Source: Methylibium sp035476815 (GTDB taxonomy: Bacteria; Pseudomonadota; Gammaproteobacteria; Burkholderiales; Burkholderiaceae_C). From it: a stretch of DNA of 64,000 nucleotides. Below, piece after piece: positions 44,207 to 52,873 of this stretch. The notes under the pieces were generated by a model, which worked only from the letters and a program-made list of their open reading frames with translations, ran no database searches and was not told the origin of the DNA. The translations under genes were made by a program, and so were the position numbers. The first letter of the stretch is position 1; each line of letters starts with the position of its first letter. Where the stretch lies: positions 62,001 through 126,000 of the forward strand of contig DATILD010000034.1 of NCBI GenBank assembly GCA_035476815.1, written 5' to 3'.

Positions 44207-45049
44207 TCAGTAGGCGTGGAGCTTCTCGTCGGGGAAGCTGCCGTCCTTGACGGCCGCCACGTAGCGGCGCACCGCGTCCTCGATCGACGCCGCGCCTTCC
44301 ATGAAGTTGCGCACGAAGCGCGGTTGCTTGCCGCGGCTGATGCCCAGCATGTCGTGCAGCACCAGCACCTGGCCGGCCGTGCCGGCCCCGGCCCCGATGC
44401 CGATGGTCATCACGCCCGGGTTGTCGGCCTGCACGTCGCGCGCCACCGCCGAGGGCATCAGCTCCAGCACCATCATCGCGGCGCCGGCGTCGGCCAGTTC
44501 CCTGGCGTGGCGGCGCAGCGTCTCGGCGCCGGCCGGGTCCTTGCCCTGGATGCGGTAGCCGCCGAGCGCGTGCACGCTCTGCGGCGTGAGGCCCAGGTGG
44601 GCGCACACCGGCACGCCGCGCTCGACCAGGAAGTGCACCGTCTCGGGGGTCCAGCCGCCGCCCTCGAGCTTGACCATCTGCGCACCGGCGGCCATCAGCG
44701 TGCCGGCGTTGCGCAGCGCCTGCACCGGGTTCTCCTGGTAGCTGCCGAAGGGCATGTCGGCGACCACGAAGGTGCTCTTGTTGCCGCGCACCGTGCTGCG
44801 CGTGTGGTAGCCGATCTGCTCCATCGTCACCGACAGCGTGCTCGGCTGGCCCTTGAGCACCATGCCCAGCGAATCGCCGATCAGGAGGCAGTCGACGCCC
44901 GCGGCATCGACCAGTGCCGCGAAGCTGGCGTCGTAGCAGGTCAGCATCGCGATCTTCTCGCCGCGCGCGTGCATCTCGCGCAGCGTGTGCAGCGTGACCG
45001 GCTTGCGGTCGCCGGCGGGGGCGGCGGCAGGGGAGCTGTGGCTGCTCAT
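44207..45049 (-). CDS. panB: 3-methyl-2-oxobutanoate hydroxymethyltransferase
   Basis: A 280-residue TIM-barrel enzyme that makes ketopantoate from alpha-ketoisovalerate, first step of pantothenate synthesis. Motifs are KIAMLTCYDASFAALVDAAG, LIGDSLGMVLKGQPSTL (metal-binding region) and the HLGLTPQSVHALGGYRIQGK segment. The first 14 residues are a poorly conserved extension. It is the upstream gene of panB-panC and is flanked on both sides by the same 45-bp repeat. Confidence 0.96.
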   Translation of the reverse strand: MSSHSSPAAAPAGDRKPVTLHTLREMHARGEKIAMLTCYDASFAALVDAAGVDCLLIGDSLGMVLKGQPSTLSVTMEQIGYHTRSTVRGNKSTFVVADMPFGSYQENPVQALRNAGTLMAAGAQMVKLEGGGWTPETVHFLVERGVPVCAHLGLTPQSVHALGGYRIQGKDPAGAETLRRHARELADAGAAMMVLELMPSAVARDVQADNPGVMTIGIGAGAGTAGQVLVLHDMLGISRGKQPRFVRNFMEGAASIEDAVRRYVAAVKDGSFPDEKLHAY

Positions 45050-45138
45050 GGTGTCTTTCGACGCTGGGGCGGCGGATTCTAAGCATGCTGCCGCACTAAG
45101 CGCGCGGCCGCCGCGGATCCGGCTTCGCCGGGCCGCTG

Positions 45139-45183
45139 GCGGCGCCCCCTGGAGGGGGAGCGGCGCAGCCGCAACGGGGGTGG
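45139..45183 (+). repeat. 45-bp GC-rich repeat copy between scpA and panB
   Basis: The second copy of the element at 44155-44199. The region before it (CCGGCTTCGCCGG) also folds. It lies directly upstream of panB's 5' end and downstream of scpA. Confidence 0.8.
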
Positions 45184-45189
45184 GTCAAA

Positions 45190-46050
45190 TCAGCTGGGCT
45201 GGTAGGCGAGGCGCACGTAGATGGGGGCGAAGGCCTCGGCCTGGGTCAGCTCGATCAGGTGCTCGCGCGCCAGTTCGAGCATCGCGATGAAGGTCACGAC
45301 CATCTTCTGCTGCGAGGCCTCGACCTCGAACAGGTCGCCCCATTCGACGAAGCGCCGGCCCTGCAGCCGCCGCAGCAGCAGGCTCATGTGCTCGCGCACC
45401 GACAGCTCCTCGCGGCGGATCAGGTGGTGCTGGTTGAGCCTGGCGCGCTTGAGGATGTCCAGCCACGCGTCCTGCAGGTCGATCGCCGCGACCTCGGGCC
45501 AGCGCGGCTGCAGCGATTGCTCGATGTGGACCTGGGCGCGCAGGAAATCCCGGCCGAGCTGCGGCAGGCGCTCCAGCTTGGCGGCGGCGAGCTTGATCTG
45601 CTCGTATTCCAGCAGCCGGCGCACCAGCTCGGCGCGCGGGTCCTCGGCCTCCTTGCCCGCCTCGCTGCGCTTGGGCGGCAGCAGCATGCGCGACTTGATC
45701 TCGATCAGCATCGCCGCCATCAGCAGGTACTCGGCGGCGAGCTCGAGGTTGCGCTTGCGGATCTGCTCGACGTAGGTCAGGTACTGGCGCGTGACATCCG
45801 CCATCGGGATGTCGAGGATGTTGAAGTTCTGCTTGCGGATCAGGTAGAGCAGCAGGTCCAGCGGGCCCTCGAAGGTCTCGAGGAAGACCTCCAGCGCGTC
45901 CGGCGGGATGTAGAGGTCGGTCGGCAGCGCGAACAGCGGCTCGCCGTACAGCCGCGCCAGCGCGATGCGGTCCACGACCTCGGGCAGCGCGTCCACGGCC
46001 GGCGGCGGCAGCACTTCGGTGTCGGCGTCGTAGGCCGCGGGGGCATTCAT
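45190..46050 (-). CDS. scpA: Segregation and condensation protein A
   Basis: A 286-residue kleisin with the N-terminal ETFEGPLDLLLYLIRKQNFNILDIPMA-type segment (FEGPLDLLLYLIRKQ and FNILDIPMADVTRQYL) and the winged-helix C-terminus (EHLIELTQAEAFAPIYVRLA). ScpA joins SMC and ScpB in chromosome organisation. About 40 extra residues at the N-terminus (MNAPAAYDADTEVLPPP) are common in betaproteobacteria. No scpB lies nearby. Confidence 0.93.
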   Translation of the reverse strand: MNAPAAYDADTEVLPPPAVDALPEVVDRIALARLYGEPLFALPTDLYIPPDALEVFLETFEGPLDLLLYLIRKQNFNILDIPMADVTRQYLTYVEQIRKRNLELAAEYLLMAAMLIEIKSRMLLPPKRSEAGKEAEDPRAELVRRLLEYEQIKLAAAKLERLPQLGRDFLRAQVHIEQSLQPRWPEVAAIDLQDAWLDILKRARLNQHHLIRREELSVREHMSLLLRRLQGRRFVEWGDLFEVEASQQKMVVTFIAMLELAREHLIELTQAEAFAPIYVRLAYQPS

Positions 46051-46075
46051 CGAGCGGGGCGGGGCCGCTGCGGGC

Positions 46076-46276
46076 TCAGCTCTTGGTCTGGTAGACGTAG
46101 GCCTGCTGCGGCACGCGCGCCTCGCGCTGCTCGGCCAGCGCCGCGCGGTCCTGCGGGCGGTCCCACAGCAGGGCGCGGCCCTGGCGCTGCTTCTCCTCGA
46201 GCCGCGGGTCGCGCTGCTTGAGCGACTCGATGAAGTCGGTGACGTCCGAGCGGTAGGGTTTCCAGAACAGCGGCAT
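46076..46276 (-). CDS. DUF3460 family small protein
   Basis: A 66-residue protein, start chosen at MPLFWKPYRSDVTDFIESLKQ (46276); an in-frame ATG 27 bases upstream gives a longer form. It has RDPRLEEKQRQGRALLWD, as in DUF3460 proteins of Burkholderiales, which are encoded next to scpA. Function is unknown. Confidence 0.82.
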   Translation of the reverse strand: MPLFWKPYRSDVTDFIESLKQRDPRLEEKQRQGRALLWDRPQDRAALAEQREARVPQQAYVYQTKS

Positions 46277-46315
46277 GGGGCGGTCAGGCAGTTGAGCCGG
46301 CATTTTACCGGCGCC

Positions 46316-47005
46316 TCACCAGGGCTCGATCCGCTGCACCTCCAGCGCGCCGTCGAGGAAGCGGTGCGGCTGCCCGAGCCACCATTTGGCGAGCTCGTCG
46401 AGCCGCTCGACCGTCGTCTGGTGGGCGGCGAAGGTCGCCTTGACGGTCGCCAGTCCGTCGAGGTTCTGCACCACGTACTGAAGCCGGCCCTGCTCGTGCT
46501 GCGGCAGCACCCGCACGCCGGCCACCAGGTCGGCGGTGAAGCGATAGCGGGTCTCCAGGAAGCGGCCGCTGTCGGGATCACGCTCGGGCTCGCCGATGCA
46601 GCGGATGCCGGCCTGCGCCAGCCGCGCCTCGAGCCGCTCCATCTCGGGCGGGAAGTCCTTGCTCAGCTCGAAGCTCTGGCCGGACACCAGCCGCGCCATC
46701 AACACGATGTGGTCGACCCATTCCGGCGCCGCCAGCGGGCCGCGCTCGACGCGCTTGCGGCGCAGGTCGGCGGTGAAGTCGCTGTAGTGCAGGCCCTCGA
46801 CCACCGCGCGCGGGTCGACCGCGTAGCGCAGCGGCGAGGCCGGCCGCAGCACGTCGAGCTGGCGGCCCAGGTCGTCGAGGTAGCGCCAGATCTCGGCGCA
46901 GGCGCCCTCGACCAGCGCGACGTTGCGCTCGATCACCGCGTGATCGCCGCGCAACTGGGCCTGGCGGGCCTGGGCCTGCTGCTTGAGGTCGTCGAGGAAG
47001 CTCAT
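46316..47005 (-). CDS. Conserved hypothetical protein
   Basis: A 229-residue soluble, mostly helical protein that starts MSFLDDLKQQAQARQAQLRGD. I recognise no family motif. It has no signal peptide or membrane segment; a coiled-coil-like helix (residues 1-50) precedes a mixed alpha/beta region with ELSKDFPPEMERLEARLAQ and LVAGVRVLPQHEQGRLQYVV. It precedes DUF3460 and scpA on the same strand and is divergent from the CYTH-CHAD gene, so it could be part of that operon. The start at 47005 was chosen over an upstream ATG, which lies in the CYTH-CHAD promoter region. Confidence 0.7.
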   Translation of the reverse strand: MSFLDDLKQQAQARQAQLRGDHAVIERNVALVEGACAEIWRYLDDLGRQLDVLRPASPLRYAVDPRAVVEGLHYSDFTADLRRKRVERGPLAAPEWVDHIVLMARLVSGQSFELSKDFPPEMERLEARLAQAGIRCIGEPERDPDSGRFLETRYRFTADLVAGVRVLPQHEQGRLQYVVQNLDGLATVKATFAAHQTTVERLDELAKWWLGQPHRFLDGALEVQRIEPW

Positions 47006-47060
47006 GGGGGGCCGGGGTGACCGTCGTCGGCGCGGGATGCCGCGTGCGATGATATTTTCC

Positions 47061-48569
47061 ATGACCGAGGTGGAGTTGAGGTTGCAGATTCCGCCGGCCT
47101 CGCTGGCCGGCGTCGAGCGCGAGCTTGCGCGCGGCGCGACCCGCCGCCTGCGGCTGCAGGCGGTCTATTTCGACACCGCCGACCGGCGGCTCGGCGCCGC
47201 CGGCCTGGCGCTGCGGCTGCGCAAGGAGGGGCGGCGCTGGGTGCAGACGCTCAAGAGCGGGTCGGCCCATGGCATCGAGCGCGGCGAGCACAACGTGGCG
47301 CTCGGCCTGCCGGCCGGCCTGGAGCCGGCGGTCGACCCGGCGCTGCACGCCGGCACCCCAGCCGGCGACGCGCTGGCCGCACTGCTGGCGCCGGCCGCGG
47401 ACGCTGCCGTGCCGGCGCTGCTGCCGCTCTACCGCACCGAGGTCTGGCGTCGCCAGCGCCTGCTGCGCTCGCGCCGCGGCAGCGTCGAGCTGGCGCTGGA
47501 CCGCGGCGAGATCGTCGCGTCCGGTCCGGACGGCACGCTGCGTCGCTGGCCGCTGTGCGAGCTGGAGGTCGAGCTGAAGAGCGGCTCGCCGCTGGCCGTG
47601 ACCGACGTCGCCGCCGGCTGGGCCGCGCGCCACGGCCTCTGGCCGGACAGCCGCAGCAAGGCCGAGCGCGGCGATCGGCTGTCGCGCGGCCTGGGCCCCG
47701 GCGACGCGGTGCCGGCCGGCAAGGCCCAGCCGCTGCGCTGGCGCAAGTCCATGACCCCGGCCGAGGCCTGGGCGGCGCTGCTGGCGAACGTGCTGGCCCA
47801 GGCGCTGCCGAACTGGTGCGAGGTGGCCGCCGGCAGTCCGGCCGCCGAGCCGGTGCACCAGCTGCGCGTCGCGTTGCGGCGGCTGCGCTCGGCCGAGCGC
47901 TTCGTCGCCGGCTGGCCCGGCGTGCTGCCGGGGGACTGGGGCGAGGCCGCCGCGGCGCTGTTCCGGCGGCTTGGCGCGACGCGCGACCGCGACGTGCTGA
48001 CGAGCGGGCCGCAGCGCGCCGTGGACGCGGCCCTGGCGGCGCTCGGCGAGCCCGCACTCGCGCTGCCGGCCGCGGCCGACGCCCCGGACTGGAGCGACGC
48101 CGAGCGCGCCCGGCACGGCGTGCTGCTGCTCCATCTGCAGGCCGCGCTGCTGGCGCCCGCGGAGCCGGCCGGCGAGGCCGCCGAGCTGCGCGCGCTGGCC
48201 GCCGCGCGCCTCGGCGACTGGCACGAGCGGCTGCGCAAGGACGCCAAGCGCTTCGCCGCGCTCGACGACGCGGCGCGCCACCGGGTCCGCAAGCGCGTCA
48301 AGCGGCTGCGCTACGCGGTGGAGTTCGCCGCGGCGCTGTTCCCGAAGGCCCCGGTCGAGGCTTACCTGGCCCGGTTGCGCGAGGCGCAGGAGCGGCTTGG
48401 CGAGTTCAACGACCTGTGCGTCGCGCTGGCCGCCTACCGGAGCCTGGCGGCGACCGAGCCGCGGGCCTGGTTTGCGCTCGGCTGGCTGGCGGCCCGCCGC
48501 GAGGCCGCGCTGGCGGACTGCGCCGCGGCGCTGGTCCGCTGGCGCAAGGCCGAAGCCTTCTGGTCCTAG
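47061..48569 (+). CDS. CYTH-CHAD domain protein (putative triphosphatase)
   Basis: A 502-residue protein with a CYTH domain (residues 1-200; MTEVELRLQIP, YFDTADRRL, LRLRKEGRRWVQTLK and ELEVELKSG) and a helical CHAD domain (about 235-495; HQLRVALRRLRSAERF and RHRVRKRVKRLRYAVEF). CYTH enzymes cleave triphosphates with two metal ions; CHAD binds polyphosphate. In the usual ExExK signature the lysine is replaced by arginine (EVELR). It ends exactly where the convergent phosphotransferase gene ends (no bases between them). Confidence 0.9.
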   Translation: MTEVELRLQIPPASLAGVERELARGATRRLRLQAVYFDTADRRLGAAGLALRLRKEGRRWVQTLKSGSAHGIERGEHNVALGLPAGLEPAVDPALHAGTPAGDALAALLAPAADAAVPALLPLYRTEVWRRQRLLRSRRGSVELALDRGEIVASGPDGTLRRWPLCELEVELKSGSPLAVTDVAAGWAARHGLWPDSRSKAERGDRLSRGLGPGDAVPAGKAQPLRWRKSMTPAEAWAALLANVLAQALPNWCEVAAGSPAAEPVHQLRVALRRLRSAERFVAGWPGVLPGDWGEAAAALFRRLGATRDRDVLTSGPQRAVDAALAALGEPALALPAAADAPDWSDAERARHGVLLLHLQAALLAPAEPAGEAAELRALAAARLGDWHERLRKDAKRFAALDDAARHRVRKRVKRLRYAVEFAAALFPKAPVEAYLARLREAQERLGEFNDLCVALAAYRSLAATEPRAWFALGWLAARREAALADCAAALVRWRKAEAFWS

Positions 48570-50090
48570 TCACGGCGAGGGGCCGGTGAGCCAGCGCTGC
48601 GCGAGCGCCGCGACGTCGAGCTCGGCCGTTGTGTCGACCGAGATCGCGTCGCGCCGCTCGTCGGCGTCCAGCGGCTCGGCGAGCACGGTCAGCGTCGCCA
48701 GCACGGCGAGGCCGGCCTCCGACGGGTCGTCGCCGCGCGTCTGGCGCGCGGTGATGCGTTCGCGCAGCACCGCCGGCGGCGCATGGCAATGCAGGATCGC
48801 GAACGGGCAGCCGGCCGAGGCGGCCAGGGCCGCGAAATCCCGCCGTTCGTCGCGCTTCAGGAAGGCGGCATCGACCACCACCGGCCAGCCGGCGTCGAGC
48901 GCCGCCCGCGCCAGCCCGGCCAGCCGCGCGTAGGTGCGCCGGGTGGTGTCCGGGCCGTAGGCCAGGCCACCCGGCGGCGTGGCGGCCAGCGGGCCGACGC
49001 CGAGCAGGCGCTTGCGCTCGACGTCCGAGCGCAGCCGGATCGCGCCGGTCTGCTCGACCAGCCGCAGCGCGACCTGGCTCTTGCCCGAGCCGGGCAGCCC
49101 GTGGGTGATCAGCAGCGCCGGCGCTGGCGGCGCGGTGGCCTCGCGCCGCGCCAGATCCAGGTAATCGGCCTGCGCGGGCCGGCACACCGCCGGCGCGCGC
49201 AGGCCCGTGACGAGCGCACGCACCAGCGCGCGGTAGACGATCGCATGGCGCCACAGGGGCAGGCTGGCATGGTCGCCGCCGGCCTCGACCCAGGCGTTGA
49301 CGAAGCGCGCCGCGGCGGCGGGCTGTCCATGGGCCTCCAGGTCCATCGCGGTGAAGGCGACGTCGTCGACCAGGTCGATGAAGCGCAGCGCCGGGTCGAA
49401 CTCGATCGCGTCGAACGGCCGCAGCGCGCCGTCGAGGCGGACCAGGTTGGCGAGGTGCAGGTCGCCATGGCCCTCGCGCACCCGGTCATCGGCACGGCGT
49501 GCAGCCCACCGCGGCGCGAGGCGTTCGGCCTGGGCGGCGAACCAGCGGCGCAGCATGGCGATCGCGTCGGCGCGCGCCGGCAGCTGCGTCGCCAGGCCGT
49601 CGAGCGTCGCCAGCGCCATGCGGTGCACCGCCGCGCCGCCCCAGCCGCTGTCGGCCGGGGCCGCGGCGGCGGCGGCCTGCCAGCCGGCCACGTCGCGGGC
49701 CAGGCGCTCCAGGTCGGCCGGGTCGAGCGGCCCGGCCAGTGCCTGCTCGGACAGCAGCGCGCCGGGCGGGAAGCGGCGCATGCGCACGGCGTGGTCCAGC
49801 GCCGGGCCGGGGCCGTCGAGGGTGGGTTCGGCCGCGCTGCCGGTGACCCGGCTCAGCCCGAGGTAGACCTGCGGCGCGAAGCGGCGGTTCACGCGCAGCT
49901 CCTCCTCGCAGAAGTGCCGGCGCTGTTCGGGCCGGCTGAAGTCGAGGAAGGGCAGCCGCACCGGCTTCTTCAGCTTGTAGGCCAGCGCGCCGGCCAGCAG
50001 CACCCAGGAGATGTGGGTCTCGATCAGCTCGACCGGCGTGCCGTCGCGCCCCAGCCAGCGGCGCAGGCCGTCGATGTCGATGCTGCCCAT
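48570..50090 (-). CDS. Aminoglycoside phosphotransferase-like plus P-loop kinase fusion
   Basis: A 506-residue protein. Residues 1 to about 320 have a kinase-like fold of the APH type, with VREGHGDLHLANLV (Brenner motif) and FIDLVDDVAFTAMD for metal binding. Residues about 340-500 are a P-loop kinase with Walker A THGLPGSGKSQVA and a second ATP-lid region. Such bifunctional APH/AAA proteins are widespread but their substrates are unknown. Start is at MGSIDIDGL (50090); MPAMG at 50099 is also possible. Confidence 0.82.
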   Translation of the reverse strand: MGSIDIDGLRRWLGRDGTPVELIETHISWVLLAGALAYKLKKPVRLPFLDFSRPEQRRHFCEEELRVNRRFAPQVYLGLSRVTGSAAEPTLDGPGPALDHAVRMRRFPPGALLSEQALAGPLDPADLERLARDVAGWQAAAAAAPADSGWGGAAVHRMALATLDGLATQLPARADAIAMLRRWFAAQAERLAPRWAARRADDRVREGHGDLHLANLVRLDGALRPFDAIEFDPALRFIDLVDDVAFTAMDLEAHGQPAAAARFVNAWVEAGGDHASLPLWRHAIVYRALVRALVTGLRAPAVCRPAQADYLDLARREATAPPAPALLITHGLPGSGKSQVALRLVEQTGAIRLRSDVERKRLLGVGPLAATPPGGLAYGPDTTRRTYARLAGLARAALDAGWPVVVDAAFLKRDERRDFAALAASAGCPFAILHCHAPPAVLRERITARQTRGDDPSEAGLAVLATLTVLAEPLDADERRDAISVDTTAELDVAALAQRWLTGPSP

Positions 50091-50200
50091 GGCCGGCATT
50101 CTGCGCAGGCGGCGTGCCGCGGGTCTGCGCTGCATCAAGCCGCGAGGGCGTCGGCGGCCCGTGCGACCGCCACAATCGCCGTGCCACCGCGAAAGCCTCC

Positions 50201-52858
50201 ATGACGATCCGCTACCTCGACCGCCTGCTCGAGCCCGCCTCGGTCGCACTGATCGGCGCGACGCCGCGGCCTGGCAGCGTCGGCAACACGGTCTGGCGCA
50301 ACCTGCGCGGCGGCGGGTTCGCCGGGCCGGTGATGGCGGTGAACCCGGCGCACGACACGCTCGACGGCGAGCCGGTGTTCGCCCGCGTGGCCGACCTGCC
50401 GCAGGCGCCCGACCTGGCGGTGATCTGCACCCCGCCGGCCAGCGTGCCGGGGCTGATCGCCGAGCTCGGCGCGCGCGGCACCCGCGCGGCGGTGGTGCTC
50501 AGTGCCGGGCTCACGCCGGCGCACAAGCAGGCCGCGCTCGACGCCGCGCGGCCGCACTGCCTGCGGCTGCTCGGCCCCAACTGCATCGGCCTGATGACGC
50601 CGCGGCTCGGCCTGAACGCGAGCTTCGCCCATACCGCCGCGCGGCCCGGCGACATCGCCTTCGTGTCGCAGTCGGGCGCGCTGGTGACCGCGATGCTCGA
50701 CTGGGCCGGCGCGCGCGGTGTCGGCTTCTCGCACCTGGTGTCGATCGGCGAGCGCATCGACGTCGACTTCGGCGACCTGCTGGATCTGCTGGCCAGCGAC
50801 GCCCACACGCGCGCGATCCTGCTGTACATCGAGTCGATCGAGGCGCCGCGCAAGTTCATGTCCGCGGCGCGGGCAGCGGCGCGCAACAAGCCGGTGATCG
50901 TCGTCAAGGCCGGCCGCAGCGCCCAGGGCGCGCAGGCCGCCGCCTCGCACACCGGCGCGCTGGCCGGGGCCGACATCGTGTTCGATGCCGCGATCCGCCG
51001 TGCCGGCATGCTGCGGGTGGAGACGCTGCAGGAGCTGTTCCTCGCGGCCCAGACGCTCGCCAGGCTGCGCCCGACCCCCATCGAGGCCCTGACGGTGCTG
51101 ACCAACGGCGGCGGCGGCGGCGTGCTCGCGGCCGATGCCGCCGAGCGCCAGGGGGTGCCGCTCTACCAGCCCGATGCGGCGATGCGGGGGCGGCTCGACG
51201 CGCTGCTGCCGCCGACGTGGTCGCATGGCAACCCGATCGACATCATCGGCGACGCGCCGGTCGAACGCTACACGGCCGCGCTGGCCGCGCTGCTGGCCGA
51301 GCCGGCCACCGGGACCGTGCTGGTGCTGCACGCGCCGACCGCGATCGTCCGCAGCGACGCCATCGCGCAGGCCCTGCTGCCGCTGGCGAGCGGCGCCGCC
51401 GATCGCGTGATGGGCTGCTGGCTCGGCGAGACCGCCGTCGCGCGCGCCCGTGGCCTGTTCATCGAGGCCGGCATCGCCGACTACGCGACGCCGGAGGAGG
51501 CCGTGCACGCGCTGGCACTGCTGCACACCTGGCGGCGCAACCAGGAGGCCCTGCTCGAGACGCCCGCGCGATCCACGCTGCCAGCGCCCCAGCTCGACGC
51601 GGCCCGCGCCATCGTCGCCGCGGCGCTGGCCGACGGCCGCGGCTGGCTGACCGACGCCGACGCGATGGCGCTGCTGGCGGCCTGCGGCGTGCCGGTGATC
51701 GCGACCCGCTTCGCCGCGCCCACCGAGGACGCGGCCGCCGCCGCGGCGGCCCAGACCGGCTACCCGGTGGCGCTGAAGATCGCGTCGCGCGACCTCCCCC
51801 ACAAGTCCGATGTCGGCGGCGTGCTGCTCGGGCTGCGCGACGAGACCGAGCTGCGCGCGGCCGTCGCGGCGCTGCTGGCGCGCGTGCGCGAACGGCGTCC
51901 CGAGGCCCGGCTCGACGGTCTGACGGTGCAGCGCATGGCCAGCCGGGTGAGGGCCCACGAGCTGATCGTCGGCGCCAGCGTGGACCCGCTGTTCGGGCCG
52001 GTGCTGCTGTTCGGTGCCGGCGGCACCGCGGTCGAGGTGCTGGCCGACCGCGCGGTGGCGCTGCCGCCGCTCAACCGCGCGCTCGCCGCCGACCTGGTGT
52101 CGCGCACCCGCATCGCGCGACTGCTGGCCGGCTACCGCGACCGGCCGGCCGCGCGGCTCGACGCGGTCTACGACACGCTGTCGGCGGTGGCCCGCCTGGT
52201 GGCCGAGCTGCCCGAGGTGGCCGAACTCGACATCAACCCGCTGCTGGCCGACGACCAGGGCGTGCTGGCGGTCGACGCGCGCGTACGCGTGTCGGCCGAG
52301 CGGCCCGGCGGCGGCGCGCGCTTCGCGATCCGGCCCTACCCGGGCGAGCTGGTCGACACGCTGGACTGGCGCGGCCAGCGCCTGCTGGTGCGCCCGATCC
52401 GCCCGGAGGACGAGCCGGCGCACCGCCGCTTCATCGAGCGGCTGTCGCCCGACGACATCCGCATGCGCATCTTCCACACCCGCCGCGAGTTGCCGCACAG
52501 CGAGCTGGCGCGGCTGACCCAGATCGATTACGCGCGCGAGATGGCGCTGGTCGCGATCGAGGTCGACGCGGCGGGCCGCGAGGCCGACACGCTCGGCGTG
52601 GTGCGCCTCGTGGCCGACCCCGACAACGTCGACGCGGAGTTCGCGATCATCGTGCGCAGCGACCTGAAGGGCCGCGGGCTCGGCCGGCTGCTGATGGCGC
52701 GGATCATCGACTACGCGCGCCACCACGGCACGCGCGGCCTCGTCGGCGACGTGCTGCGTGCCAACCGGGCGATGCTGGAGCTGGCCGCGCACTGCGGCTT
52801 CGAGGTCGACGCGGCGGACTCCGACGACGAGATCGTCCGGCTGCGCTTGCCGCTGTAG
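50201..52858 (+). CDS. ADP-forming acyl-CoA synthetase fused to a GNAT acetyltransferase
   Basis: An 885-residue protein. Order: CoA-binding (SVALIGATPRPGSVGNTVW), succinyl-CoA ligase-like region with the catalytic-histidine segment AASHTGALAGADIVF near residue 255, ATP-grasp (YPVALKIASRDLPHKSDVGGV), and a C-terminal GNAT domain (about 720-885; FAIIVRSDLKGRGLGRLLMARI). Related Pat/AcuA-type proteins acetylate and inactivate acyl-CoA synthetases under cAMP or NADP+ control. No regulatory cAMP or NADP domain is obvious here. It starts an independent transcription unit divergent from the APH fusion gene. Confidence 0.9.
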   Translation: MTIRYLDRLLEPASVALIGATPRPGSVGNTVWRNLRGGGFAGPVMAVNPAHDTLDGEPVFARVADLPQAPDLAVICTPPASVPGLIAELGARGTRAAVVLSAGLTPAHKQAALDAARPHCLRLLGPNCIGLMTPRLGLNASFAHTAARPGDIAFVSQSGALVTAMLDWAGARGVGFSHLVSIGERIDVDFGDLLDLLASDAHTRAILLYIESIEAPRKFMSAARAAARNKPVIVVKAGRSAQGAQAAASHTGALAGADIVFDAAIRRAGMLRVETLQELFLAAQTLARLRPTPIEALTVLTNGGGGGVLAADAAERQGVPLYQPDAAMRGRLDALLPPTWSHGNPIDIIGDAPVERYTAALAALLAEPATGTVLVLHAPTAIVRSDAIAQALLPLASGAADRVMGCWLGETAVARARGLFIEAGIADYATPEEAVHALALLHTWRRNQEALLETPARSTLPAPQLDAARAIVAAALADGRGWLTDADAMALLAACGVPVIATRFAAPTEDAAAAAAAQTGYPVALKIASRDLPHKSDVGGVLLGLRDETELRAAVAALLARVRERRPEARLDGLTVQRMASRVRAHELIVGASVDPLFGPVLLFGAGGTAVEVLADRAVALPPLNRALAADLVSRTRIARLLAGYRDRPAARLDAVYDTLSAVARLVAELPEVAELDINPLLADDQGVLAVDARVRVSAERPGGGARFAIRPYPGELVDTLDWRGQRLLVRPIRPEDEPAHRRFIERLSPDDIRMRIFHTRRELPHSELARLTQIDYAREMALVAIEVDAAGREADTLGVVRLVADPDNVDAEFAIIVRSDLKGRGLGRLLMARIIDYARHHGTRGLVGDVLRANRAMLELAAHCGFEVDAADSDDEIVRLRLPL

Positions 52859-52873
52859 GGCGGGGGGCGGGGC

